DNA from: Adiantum capillus-veneris
Lineage: Eukaryota > Streptophyta > Polypodiopsida > Polypodiales > Pteridaceae
Reading direction: 5' to 3'
NCBI GenBank assembly: GCA_014529385.2
Contig: CM043947.1
Span: 98,490,036 to 98,554,035 of the forward strand
Length of the DNA stretch: 64,000 nucleotides
In this document: positions 54,012-64,000 of the stretch, piece after piece
Numbering within the stretch: the stretch's first letter is position 1
How the letters are laid out: the number at the start of each line of letters is the position of its first letter
Notes under the pieces: generated by a model
Database searches by the model: none
The model's input: only the letters and a program-made list of their open reading frames with translations
Told to the model about the DNA's origin: nothing
Program-made: the position numbers and the translations under genes

Positions 54012-54288
54012 AGGTGGCTTGAAAGAGGGAATTAAAACACTTTCTTCAAGATGACTAGATCCTACAATAATTCAATGGCACTGTATTAGTGCACTTTATG
54101 ATAATTTTTTTAAAATAATAACTCATAAGAATCAAGTATTCTTCTCAAGATAGATGGAAGACATCAAGAGATGGTATGAAAGAGGGAATGAAAACACTTG
54201 CTTCAAGATGACTAGATCCTACAATCAATCGATTGCAATGTACTAGTGCATGATAAAAATATGTAGGCTCAAAATTTATGCATTATGT
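54012..54288. repeat. Tandem repeat that received element Y
   Basis: The sequence GACTAGATCCTACAAT with flanking GAGGGAAT(T/G)AAAACACTT occurs twice (about 54029-54065 and 54183-54230). The intervening part (54108-54176) matches the left flank of Y (40003-40072). Before insertion the site was therefore at least two copies of a unit of about 160 bp. Confidence 0.7.
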
Positions 54289-55492
54289 TGTTAGCGTGCA
54301 AACAAGAAGGAAAACAAGAACCTCTATAGACTTGCACACACCACACCGTCGGAAGGAAACACTATTAAGCTACGGAAAACACCTATGTCAAACACTTGTA
54401 ACGTTGGGCGGGAAATAGTCCTAACCCAAACCATGATTAAAATTTTTGAAAACCAAGATCATAAAGATGAAGCTTGTGTCATGTAGACCTCCATAGATTA
54501 TCCATATGCTTGATTCCGACAACTGACATGAGAGTTACAAGCTTTCGAAGATGGGGTCTCTCTCAAAAGCTCCAAAAAAACTAGTCTCTGTTAGGAAAAA
54601 GGGTGTGCAGGGAATTGCAGCTATTAAAAGGGTTTTTTTTTTGGCTCTTATCCCAAGCGATTTTCTCTTTCCTCTTAGCCAACATGGTTCTCTCCTTGGG
54701 CACCTTTTAATGGTCTAATTTTGACCTTTTTTGGGTCAAAAATGATCTGTCGGTGACCATTTGACCAAGGAATGGGGTTGGGGGCAAGTTGCGGGGACCA
54801 AAAAAGTGGCCAGGCACCTATCCAAGAAGTGGGAACTGACAATGGGTGGCCCCTCTCCCCCAACACCCACGAGCCCCCACAAGTCAAGGAAGCTCCATTA
54901 CCCCCTTTGTTTCAACCTTAGGGGGTACCCAATCCCCCCCTTAATATACCCTCCAATTTCCACTTGCTCCCCCCCATGTGGGATTACTCCATTGCCACTT
55001 GGCACCATCCTCCCACCTCCCCAACCTTCCCAATAATTCCCAACTTCTTCCAAAGCATGAGAGGACTTCTCGGACAATTTTTCCCGAGGCATACCTTGTT
55101 GCTCCGGCCATCGAATGACGCACCATAACACACGGCTTGAAGCCCATCACCTTGGCTATCTCCTGAAATATAAAACTTTAGCATTTATAATAGTAGACCC
55201 CCAAGTTGGCCTAGTTGTACTTCTTGCATACACCTGCAATCACCTTCTAAGTTGAGAGCGCCCGCTTCGGATGCTCATAACTCATGATATACATGTCCAA
55301 TTCACAAGCTATAAATCACGGCTGAAAATAATTATTAAAAACCATACTTTGGAGTCTCAAACAACCCAAAACATTAGAATTCAAGCTTGGCAAAATCACA
55401 CCTTTGTACATGAATTTTTACAAGGCCACTTCCAAAACTTGCAGGGCTATGTACACATATAGACATGAGGCTAGTGGGCAAGCTTTTTGGCA
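54289..55492 (-). repeat. 3' LTR of Z
   Basis: 1,204 bp, aligned with 61116-62276. It has an extra 45-50 bases near 54430-54480 that the other copy lacks. C-rich patches (CCCCCTTTG, CTCCCCCCCATGTGG) are shared. Confidence 0.9.
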
Positions 55493-55867
55493 TGATTTAG
55501 TGATTTTAGGCTCATTAAAAAAATGTTTGACATAGCTTGCCAACCCGTCCTTGCTTGCTTAGTCATTCATGACAAGTAGAGGTCCCTAGGGTGAATAATT
55601 GCTGCATTTCATCCCTAGAAACCTCATGCACATTTTCAGATGTCTCCACATTGTCTCCTTCTTTTGATAAAATTTCATCAGTCACAATTGTCATCAAACG
55701 TGCATATACTTCTTCAATCTACAACCATTAACATGATATTTATGCTGTGCACCATTTAAGTCAGCCAATAGATATGTGACATTTTCAAATTTGCTTACAA
55801 CAGTAAATAGGCCTTCCCATTTGATTTGAAATTTCTTCTGAAAGGTATTGTCCAATTTACTATCGTA
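55493..55867 (-). other. Region between integrase and 3' LTR of Z
   Basis: No clear domain. It probably holds the polyprotein tail and a decayed polypurine region. Confidence 0.4.
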
Positions 55868-56580
55868 TCACAACACCAAATCACCCTTTTCAATTTTCTT
55901 ATCTTCTACGCATTCATTGGCTTTTAGCTGAGCCTTTCTTGACACTTCCTCATAGTAACCCAAAGCTAAAACTCTATCCAATTGCAAGCATTGTAAATCC
56001 AATAACCTTTTCTTCCATGCATTTGTTTGCTCCTCATCTTCCAATGACAATAACTTGAGAGCAGGGATTTCCACTTCAATTGGCAACAAAGCTTCCTTGC
56101 CATAAACCAAGTGGCAAGGGGAAAATCCTGTGCTCATCTTGATAGTAGTTCTGTAGGCCCATAACGCACAAGGCAAATCTGAATCCCAAGTCTTCCCATG
56201 TGTCTAAGTCATCTTTGTCAAGATCTTTACCAACTTTCCATTGAATCTTTCATTAAGACCATTGCATTGTGGATAATAGGGAGAACTGTACCTATGATGT
56301 ATATTGAGCTTTTTGCATAAGAAATAAAACAGTTCTCCTCTAAATCCTGGTCGTCTATAAAAAAGTAGCTCTAGTGGCACACCAAATTTGCAACATATGT
56401 ACTCATAAACAAATTTTTCCATCTCTTTACTAGTAATCTGCTTCATCGCCTTGGCTTCTACCCATCGTGACAAATAATCCACTACGATCAAGATGTAAGC
56501 ATTTCTTTTGCTAGTCATAAGTAAGGGTCCAATAGCATCGAGACCCATTTCTCAAACACATCAAAAGCTAGCATTATCTT
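55868..56580 (-). pseudogene. Integrase core and C-terminal region of Z
   Basis: In order on the minus strand: MGLDAIGPLLMTSKRNAYIL (first catalytic Asp region), VVDYLSRWVEAKAMKQITSK, FVYEYICCKFGVPLELLFYR RPGFRG, YYPQCNGLNERFNGKLVKIL (Glu), then after a stop ALWAYRTTIKMSTGFSPCHL and LVYGKEALLPIEVEIPALKL. The block expected to read S-D-R-G reads F-Y-R-R, so the second catalytic Asp is lost. The copy is inactive. Confidence 0.88.
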
Positions 56581-56940
56581 TCACAATTCAGGCTTCAAAG
56601 TTCTCTTTCCCATCCTTTGACAAGGCAAACACGACTTGCACCAATGATTAACATCCCGTTGAATACTCGGCCATATATAACCTTCTTGCAAGACATTATG
56701 CAACATGATCTTCATAGCAAAATGGCCTCCACAAGATCCCTCATGGTTTTCTTCCAGGATTTTGTAAAATTCCTCTTTCCAAGTTACATGATGCAAAACC
56801 AAATCACCTCCTTTCATGTAAAGCACATCATCAAGCATTTTGTATTTCCTGGCTTTTCTTATGAACGCATACTTTTTTGAAGACGGTAAACCTTCAGGTA
56901 GATGTAAAGTCCACTTCCTTTGATAAGATTTCCATCCCAT
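56581..56940 (-). pseudogene. Integrase zinc-binding (H2C2) domain of Z
   Basis: The frame includes YKMLDDVLYMKGGDLVLHHV, then HEGSCGGHFAMKIML and WPSIQRDVNHWCKSCLPCQR. His-x4-x-x-His and Cys-x2-Cys follow the integrase N-terminal zinc-finger pattern. This domain lies between the second RNase H and the integrase core. Confidence 0.85.
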
Positions 56941-57480
56941 GATATAAAGAGGTATCCACCTTTACCACAAACACACAAGTGATCATCTCTTGGGCAGCAT
57001 CACGAGCTTCTTCATTTAGAGACCTTTCAATATGTTGCAAACTCCATGCTTTGAGCTTTTTGAGCAACGCTTTCACTGTGAAGCATAAATTTTTCAATTT
57101 AGGGTTCTTATTCTTCCATACTCCCAACAATTACTTCACAACTAACAAAGCATCTCCTTTGATTTGCAAGCATCTAATTCCCAATTGTAAGTAAATATAC
57201 AAACCACCTTCAAGAGCCATGTATTCTGCTTCATTGCTACTTTTGGCATCAATAACCCTTGTTTCCTCATAAGCTTTCCTTGTACATCATAAATAACAAT
57301 GCCTCTTGAAGCAACATCATGACTTCTTTGATAAGAACCATCAAAGTATAACAATGAAGCATTAGGGATGGCAAGAGTCCCGTCTTCCTTCTTTTGCACC
57401 ACCTCTTCTTTAACCAAAACCGGAGTATCCTTATAAGTGAGAAAATTTGCAAGGGTAGCCCGAGTACTTTCTTCTACCAA
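56941..57480 (-). pseudogene. Second RNase H domain of Z
   Basis: The minus strand reads LLYFDGSYQRSHDVASRGIV, IYDVQGKLMRKQGLLMPKVA, then after shifts LLGVWKNKNPKLKNLCFTVK and LKAWSLQHIERSLNEEARDA. D-G-S at the start and a later W-x-x-x-H-I-x-R-x-x-N pattern are the RNase HI signature. It sits after the ordinary pol RNase H and before integrase, the arrangement known for Tat-lineage Ty3 elements. Confidence 0.75.
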
Positions 57481-57555
57481 AAGGGTGAACTAAAACTCTT
57501 GAAGCTCCATAACCCATCTCATCACTGTTTTTGATATATTTGAATTATTAAACAA

Positions 57556-58136
57556 CTACAGAAGCAATGAATAACTGGTGAGGAAAGTGAATGAGTTTTG
57601 TAGCAAGTAGTGTCTGAGTCGTTTGCAAGCATAAACCATACTGGTCATCACCAATTCAATTTTTGAAAAATCTCTTTCATGAGGAGTCTCTACTCTGCTA
57701 GCATAATGAACATGCTTCATATACTGAGATTCTTTCCCCCTTTGCAATAACATAGCCCCGATAGCATCATCTCCCACTGATGGGTTAACATAAAACTGCT
57801 TTCCCCAATTAGGAGCCTGCATAATGGGAAGCGTACTCAAAACCTCTTTAACTCTGTCAAAAGTCTTGTCATAGTCATGAGACCATTCCAAGGGATCATT
57901 CTTAACTATTTGCTACAATGGATACAATAGCTGTGATGCCAAAGGTATGAAGAGAGACATATATTTAACTTTTTGTATGAAAATAGCCAATTGTCTGGTA
58001 TCTTTTGGAGATGATAGTAACAACAAAGCCTCCAATTTCTTTGGATCTACTTCAATTCCATTTTATGAAATAACATGCTCAAGAGGCTTCACCCGTGGCT
58101 GTTCCAAATGATATTTTTAGGATTGGGCTGACCCCC
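57556..58136 (-). pseudogene. RT thumb and first RNase H region of Z
   Basis: MEWSHDYDKTFDRVKEVLST, LPIMQAPNWGKQFYVNPSVG, DDAIGAMLLQRGKESQ and YASRVETPHERDFSKIELVM form the usual gypsy pol RNase H block. Upstream (57900-58136) thumb sequence can be traced only through several frames. Confidence 0.8.
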
Positions 58137-58960
58137 TCATTCATCATACCTTGCAAAAGTCATTTCAAGATTTTCAATATGCTCTTTCCTTGAACAGTAT
58201 ACACAAAAATCATCTATGAACCCTTTGACAAACTTTCCTAGGAACGGGGTAAGGTGGGTCCACTTTCCTTTCAAAAGCTCTAGGAAGGCCACAAAAGAAA
58301 AAACAACCCCATGGTGTGATAAAAGTAGACTTTTTCCTGTCTTCAGGAGCAAGGATAAGCTGAAAGTATCCTGAATACCCATCATAGACACTGTATCTCT
58401 CAAGACCAGCCACTGCATCTAACAATTGGTCAATAAAAGAAAAAGGGTAAGGATCTTTCTTGGTCACTGCATTTAGTGGCTTGTAATCAACACAAACTCT
58501 CCAACACCCATCTTTCTTTGGGGTGACTACTACAGGGCTCACCCATTCAGCATTATCCAATAGGACAATGAACATTGCATCCAAAATCTTATCCACTTCT
58601 TCCTTTAAAGCCTTCATTTCTTCCTTACCCAGCCTTCTTAGTTTCTGCTGCATTGGCTTTGCCCTTCAACTAGATTGATCTTCACAGGATCCCCAACAAA
58701 ACCCCTTATTTCCTGATATGAGGTAATGAAAAGATTTGGAAACCTGTCTAATATTGCTAAGTACTCCCTTCTTTCTCCTTGTGTCAGATTAGTACTCAAC
58801 ATATTTTGGATCAACTCTTTCTTCTCTAGTAGTTCCTGTTTAGGCTGCATTAACTCTTTAAGTTGCTCTAAACGGCTTGAAGCATTTATGTTCCATGATA
58901 TTTGCAACACTTCACTAATGTCTTTTTGTTCCTCATCCAACAACAAGAATGACACCTCAA
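58137..58960 (-). pseudogene. Reverse transcriptase of Z
   Basis: On the minus strand: LRRLGKEEMKALKEEVDKIL, WVSPVVVTPKKDGCWRVCVD, YKPLNAVTKKDPYPFSFID, SVYDGYSGYFQLILAPEDRK (first Asp) and, in another frame, FVKGFIDDFCVYCSRKEHIE (F-I-D-D). Both catalytic aspartates of the second motif are kept. Frameshifts near 58240-58420 and 58650 break the protein. Confidence 0.9.
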
Positions 58961-59116
58961 AGTAGTGCTACTTTCTGAGTCTTCAGAACTATCATCACTA
59001 GTAGTTTCGAACTCCGCATTCTCACTCACATCTTCAAGTGCCATAGGTTGTTTGGTAGTCATATCAAACACTCTCTTTTCACCCTTCTTGTCATGCACCC
59101 CGATTGTGCCCTTGCG

Positions 59117-59863
59117 TCAATCTTGCACGGCACCAATAGCTCTCAACCAAGGTTGTCCTAAAATGAGAGGAAAGGCTCCCATACCAGATGACATATCATG
59201 AAAGTTTACCATAACTTTCACGTTAAAGACTTCGACTTCCAAATTCTTGATCATTCCCAAACATTCCACTTTCGCATGGTTTGCTAGTCTAATCTGGAAC
59301 TTGGAGATTCTGCATGTAATGAGACCTAGTCTCTCGACACATGATGGTGTGATCACAAAAACTTTAGCACCTCCATCAATGTAGGCTTCTCCCATGCCCA
59401 CACCTTTGTCCCAAGCGTTCATCACACGACAGATGTCGGGTAACTCTCCCACAGACAACACTCTAACTTGTCCATGCTTCGGTACTTTTTCTAGATTCAC
59501 TAATGCCTTCCACTGCCTTTTAAGTTTGGGCACCATATTCATCAACTGTCCAAAAGTACAATCAACTTTCCTCCCAATCAGGTCTTCCTTTAGATTGTAA
59601 GCTATTTGGCCTTCTCCCAATGGTAAATCCACCACTTCAAATTGTCTATGAGGATTTATCTTTCTCTTGGCCTTCGCATCTTCACCCTCTTTCTCCTTCC
59701 GTTTCTTTTGGCTAGGCCCTGGTTCTGCATAAAATTCCCTCTCTCTTTTGCCTACTGGCAACACATCTGTGTCTTTCTTTTCAACCCGCACAATACCCAC
59801 ATGACCACCCGAGGTTGAGGCTTGATTTTCATATTGAGTACCTTTATCTCCCCGTATATCCAA
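59117..59863 (-). pseudogene. Aspartic protease region of Z
   Basis: A 249-codon frame contains KKRKEKEGEDAKAKRKINPH, VDLPLGEGQIAYNLKEDL, EAYIDGGAKVFVITPSCVER (retropepsin I-D-G-G-A) and FPLILGQPWLRAIGAVQD (I-L-G-x-P-W-L). It ends at a TGA that stands for Trp. This stretch is intact apart from that stop. Confidence 0.85.
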
Positions 59864-59938
59864 TGCATAATCATTAGCTCTGGTAGGAATCTGCTAAGGA
59901 AGTGGAAACATATCCCCTCCCATCCTTGTTGGCTTTGG

Positions 59939-59980
59939 ACAATAAGTGATGATGTGACCAAGTTCACCGCAATTATAACA
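59939..59980 (-). other. Gag zinc knuckle of Z
   Basis: Encodes CYNCGELGHIITYC, a C-x2-C-x4-H-x4-C nucleic-acid-binding knuckle at the gag C-terminus. Confidence 0.95.
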
Positions 59981-60141
59981 AGTGGGGATGAACTTTCTCT
60001 GTGGATCAAAACTGCCTTGTCCACGACCAGCATTCACATTAGGCTGAGCTTTACATGCCTGAGCCATCCCAAATCCACGTCCACGACCACAACCACCTCC
60101 ACCACCAAGGACACTAAGTCGTAGTTCCTACATCATGGTCA

Positions 60142-60804
60142 TCATGTCTTGCATATTTTGTTTTGCAACTGCTCGGTATTAACAACCCTTTGAAAAAGTT
60201 GGCCTCCAGCTTCTGCCCAATTCTCCTCCTTTTGGCTACCATTATTTTTCTCAGGGACCACTTTCTCGTATTCATTAAGCCTTTGAGCTTTCCATTCTTT
60301 CTCTCTAGCAGTTGCGACTGCCTCCTCGAAGGTGGTGGGCCTTTTCAGCTCAACTTTGAAGTTCAAACTTTCCTTTAGGCTTGCCACAAAACGGACCTTC
60401 TTTAACATGGATGGAGGGATCTTGTTTCCCAAAGCCCAGGCCCATTTATCCCATAAACGGGTGAGCTGAATGACAAAATCATCAACACTTTGATTAGCCC
60501 TCTGAGTGTACCCCAGAATATCATGCCAAATCTCGTCAGCTACTTTGATCGATCGGTATTGTGCTAGGAAAGCTTGCTTCACACGATTGTAGTCCAAAAC
60601 CACCCCTGGATTTTGTGCCTGCATCAACTCCTCAAAATTGTGTAACCAAACTTTTGCGTCATCCTGTAAGCTATATTGCAGCAATCGCAACAATATAGCT
60701 TGGTCTACTATATTTCATAGTAAGCAAATGACTTCCAACTTTTCAATAAACATCTGTGCATTTTCATTGGGCAATCCATGAAACTGTGGGAACTCATCTG
60801 CCAT
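60142..60804 (-). pseudogene. Gag of Z
   Basis: The ATG at 60804 gives MADEFPQFHGLPNENAQMFI. One stop (TGA at about 60715) follows, then LLRLLQYSLQDDAKVWLHNF, QAFLAQYRSIKVADEIWHDI, SVDDFVIQLTRLWDKWAWAL and ATAREKEWKAQRLNEYEKV. This is a classical gypsy gag core. The start agrees with the position of the leader and of the primer site about 300 bases upstream. Confidence 0.88.
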
Positions 60805-61115
60805 GTTTGATTTCCACAAAAACACTTAATGTGACGTCCAAAACTCAAGGGATGTCGATGGATTGCTCTAGTACCTAATCCACCTCACATCGAGTAACCC
60901 GACCCCCAGTGCTTGGCTTCACAAAACGTCACGACCCTCCAAAGGCTAAAATCCAATCATACGGCTGCCTCAAGTGTTGTCCACAATTTGCACATACATA
61001 GGCGGTTGTCCATAAGGACCCACATCCCTTTTACATTCACTATCTGTAGAATAGACATATTTAACAGGAATTGGAGCATAGGAGCACTTGCTCCTCCATG
61101 GGTGCACCAAAACGA
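60805..61115 (-). other. Leader of Z with primer-site-like start
   Basis: Directly after the LTR the minus strand reads TCGTTTTGGTGCACCCATGG and AGGAGC, followed by ATGCTCCAATT. The same order and nearly the same sequence follow the 5' LTR of the LARD-like element at 8006-8050. Confidence 0.65.
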
Positions 61116-62276
61116 TGTTAGCATGCAAACAAGAAGGAAAACAAGAACCTCTATACCCTTGCACACACCACACCGTCGGAAGGAAACTCTATTAAGCTGA
61201 GGAAAGCACCTATGTTAAACACTTGTAACGTTGGGCGGAAAACAATACTAACCCAAACCATGTAGACCTTCATAGATTATCCATATGCTTGATTCCGACA
61301 ACTGACGAGAGAGTTACAAGCTTTCGAAGATGGGGTCTCTCTCAAAAGCTCCAAAAAAGCTAGTCTTTGTTAGGAAAAAGGGTGTGCAGGGAATTGCAGC
61401 TATTAAAAGGGGATTCTTTTTGGCTCTTATGCCAAGGGATTTTCTCTTTTCTCTTAGCCGACATGGTTCTCTCCTTGGGCACCTTTTAATTGGGTCCAAT
61501 TTTGCCCTTTTTTGGGTCAAAAATGAGTTGGTGGTGACCATTTGACCAAGGAATGGGGTGGGGGCAAGTGTCCGAGGACCAAAAAGGTGGCCAGGTTCCT
61601 GTCCAAGTAGTGGGAACTCGCAATGGGCACCCCCTCTCTCCCCCAACACCCACGAGCCCCCACAAGCAAGGCAAGGAAGCTCCATTACCCCCTTTGATAC
61701 AACCTTAGGGGGTACCCACTCCCCCCCTTATACCCTCCAATTTCCACTTGCTCCCCCCCATGTGGGATTACTCCATTGCCACTTGGAACCATCCTCCCAC
61801 CTCCCCAACTTCCCCAAAAATTTGCAGCTTCTCCCAAAGCACGAGAGGACTTCTCGGACAATTTTCCCTGAGGTATACCTTGCTTCTCCGGTCACCGAAC
61901 GACGCACCGTAACACACAGCTCAAAGCCCATCACCTCGGCTATCTCCAGAGATATAAAACTTCAGAATTTCTAATCTTAGACCCCCAAGTTGGCCTAGTT
62001 TCCCTTCTTGCATGCACCTGCAATCACCTTCTAAGTTGAGACCGCCCGCTTCGGATGCTCATAACTCATGATATACAAGTCCAATTTACAAGCTATAAAG
62101 CATGGCTAAAAATAATTATTAAAAACCATACTTTGGACTCTCAAACAACCCAAAACATCAGCATTCAAGCGTGGAAAAATCACACCTTTGTACATGAATT
62201 TTTACAAGGCCACTTCCAAAACTTGGAGGGCTATGTACACATATATACATTAGGCTAGTGGGCAAGATTTTTGGCA
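61116..62276 (-). repeat. 5' LTR of Z
   Basis: 1,161 bp, direct copy of 54289-55492 with scattered substitutions. Confidence 0.9.
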
Positions 62277-62570
62277 TGATTTAGTAACTTCATGCTTATC
62301 TAGAAAATTCATGACAGTGTCATCTAAATTTCCCCCAATTTCCTTGGTCCCCTACTTCATTTTCTCAACTCCACTTGAAGGGAATTTCCTTCCTATTGGA
62401 ATCGCCTATAAAAGTGCTAGTTCCCTCTAGAGATTTGGTGGACACAAGACCTCAAACGTTGCTATAAAAAAGTTCTAGTGGATACAAACACTCTTTACTC
62501 AATGGAAATGAAGTGTTTCTAGTATCTTTGCCATAGAATCAATGCTCACACATAGAAAAATAAAAAAAAC
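62277..62570. other. Short non-coding stretch
   Basis: No gene recognised; probably decayed sequence of the copia relic that follows. Confidence 0.4.
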
Positions 62571-63960
62571 TTAGCACAAGTAAGTAAGAAAAAAGTGCCA
62601 ATATTTCATTTCCTTTTGGCTCATATGGCCTAGCCGTCTATGCCACGTCTCGGTAGATGAAAACTCAATTGTAGATATACAATCCTCTTTTACACACGAT
62701 ACAATCATAGAATAGAGTGATCCATGATTCCGACTAGTGAGAATAACAAGGTTTCCCTTCCTAATCATCCATGAATCACTCTCTAAAGTTGTCACCTAAC
62801 CCAAGTCATCAAGCTGACAAACAAATATCAAACTTTCTAATAACTTTGGGACATGTTTGAAATTCTTGAGTATGAACTCAATGCTATTAAGTAGAACCAA
62901 CTTAATGTCTCCAACATCATGTATATCAAGCTCATAAGCATCATGGAGCTTCATTATACCATGTGTATATGCGTAAGTAGAGAACCACTCTCTACAATGT
63001 GTCACATGGCCGGAAACTGACGTCACAACCTATGATCAATATCTCATCAAAGATGGAATTTTATACAACAAGAGAATCTGGCTAAGGTCTAATGTAAAGA
63101 CTGCAACATCTAAGGGAGGTAGGATCACACGTATACTTGTATTCTTAGGAGAATCTATCATATTGAGCTCATCAATCTTAGCTTTTTCCTTTCCATAATT
63201 GTCATCCTTTTGCACATCCCTTTAATTTTTCTTATCCCTTTTCCATACACGTCTAAATTTCTTTAGATTTCCTTTCTTATAGTAATAGTAGCACTTAGTA
63301 TCATGCAGATAACCTTTAGATTTACTACAAGAGTTTTTGTAGTATCATGCAGATAACCTTTACTACAAGAGTTTTTGTAATCCTTGATTTTAACACAATT
63401 CTGAGTGTGACCACTCTATCCTTTGCCACAACCAACATATCACATGCACCACCTTGTTTGCTAGGCTCCATATACTCCCTATGAATCTATTGACTAAGTA
63501 GAATAGCAATCACATCATTGTAGAATAATTTACCCTCATCCAAAAAGATACTAGGTAACGGATGTGAAAAAAATGTCCCATAAAGAAGGTAGAGGTAATT
63601 ACAGGAAGATAAACCACTACTCTTTATTAAAATCAGTTCCATATGATGTCAATTGACTAAAAAGTACATTGAATGCATTTAAGTGTTCAAAGATTGTATC
63701 ACCTTATTTCATGTGAAGCTCAAATAGCTTCTTTGTTAGTTAAACCTTGTTACTTACACTATTGCTCTTGTAAAATTGCACAGTTTTTTCCATAAGGCTT
63801 TAGATATAGATGCATTGATCATATATTGAAGTACATAGACTGTATGAGGCATCAAACATTTCATTGTAAAACCATGTGGTCATCACCCTTTGGGGCTCAA
63901 AGAGTGCATCCAGTTCACCTTTGTATATTAAGACATTTTGACTTTTCTCTTTCCAATTTA
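62571..63960 (-). pseudogene. Ty1/copia gag-protease-preintegrase relic
   Basis: Read from high to low coordinate on the minus strand: gag blocks KKLFELHMK, GDTIFEHLNAFNVLFSQL, decayed zinc knuckles (CGKG-x-SGHTQNC and CYYYYKKGNLKKFRR), protease-region VTHCREWFSTYAYTHGIMKL, VPKLLESLIFVCQLDDLG, then DSWMIRKGNLVILTSRNHGS and ETWHRRLGHMSQKEMK. The order is that of copia. Many stops are present. The element runs to the end of the window and lacks integrase and RT here. Confidence 0.8.
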
Positions 63961-64000
63961 CCTTGCATGTTTCAATTTTCTAGTAGTCTCACTATAGGAT

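Larger units (their letters stand above)
54289..62276 (-). mobile_element. Ty3/gypsy retrotransposon Z, degraded, minus strand
   Basis: Direct repeats of 1.2 kb (54289-55492 and 61116-62276) flank a 5.6-kb interior whose coding runs on the minus strand: gag, protease, RT, RNase H, a second RNase H, integrase. On that strand the LTRs begin TGCCAAAAA and end GCTAACA. The shared sequence may extend about nine bases beyond the TG. Integrase after RNase H defines Ty3/gypsy. The second RNase H resembles the extra domain of the Tat/Ogre branch. Most genes carry stops or shifts. No matching target duplication was found. Confidence 0.9.

Noticed and set aside
59822-60124. Plus-strand frames antisense to the gag and protease of Z
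   Set aside because: They mirror coding sequence on the minus strand, which has clear gag and protease motifs.

Overview
The window is nuclear DNA from a land plant with a repeat-rich genome. The evidence is plant-type Ty1/copia and Ty3/gypsy LTR retrotransposons, initiator-Met tRNA primer sites (TGGTATCAGAGC), a Ty3 element with two RNase H domains, a CACTA (En/Spm) relic, long (GA)n/(CT)n and (GT)n microsatellites, and fragments of plant organellar genes (a GUF1/LepA GTPase and a PPR protein). I cannot name the species. A fern or another large-genome plant would fit, but that is a guess. No rRNA, tRNA or CRISPR locus was seen. Only one ordinary host gene looks intact.

Layout. 1-4,470: a copia reverse-transcriptase (RT) scrap, a gypsy gag scrap and several tandem arrays. 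4,470-12,309: a 5'-truncated LINE on the minus strand, split by a 6.2-kb LTR element (6,014-12,261) with about 2-kb LTRs. That element has a broken gag and a long acidic ORF but no pol (LARD-like). 12,310-13,580: a GA-rich tract and a foldback. 13,989-15,952: a broken En/Spm-type gene with introns and a CACTA-like right terminus. 16,000-23,400: remnants, including a gypsy 3' end, a gag-protease relic and a 969-bp TIR element inserted in that relic.

24,618-30,285: a nearly complete Tnt1-like copia element, with a solo LTR of the same family at 35,595-36,346. 30,286-35,594: mostly non-coding, with a possible Helitron end and one intact ORF for a secreted Asn/Ser-rich protein (32,713-33,648). 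36,347-40,072: no gene recognised, one tandem duplication. 40,073-54,011: a gypsy chromovirus-like element (Y) whose 5' LTR was split by an 8.4-kb non-coding LTR element (X, 40,099-48,474). Each of the two insertions has its own perfect 5-bp target-site duplication. X carries GUF1 and PPR gene fragments and a run of seven stem-loop-like repeats. 54,289-62,276: a degraded Ty3/gypsy element (Z) on the minus strand with two RNase H domains. 62,571 to the end: a degraded copia gag-protease on the minus strand.

How the parts relate. X and the LARD-like element encode no pol and would need enzymes from other elements. The LARD-like element shares its primer-site and leader sequence with Z, so Z's family is a plausible helper. 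The order of insertion can be read directly: LINE, then LARD into the LINE; Y, then X into Y. The most unusual signals are the stem-loop array with pairing ends that change together in X (47,244-47,551), the two captured gene fragments in X, the pair of related small ORFs with an ATGA overlap in X, and the long acidic ORF in the LARD-like element.
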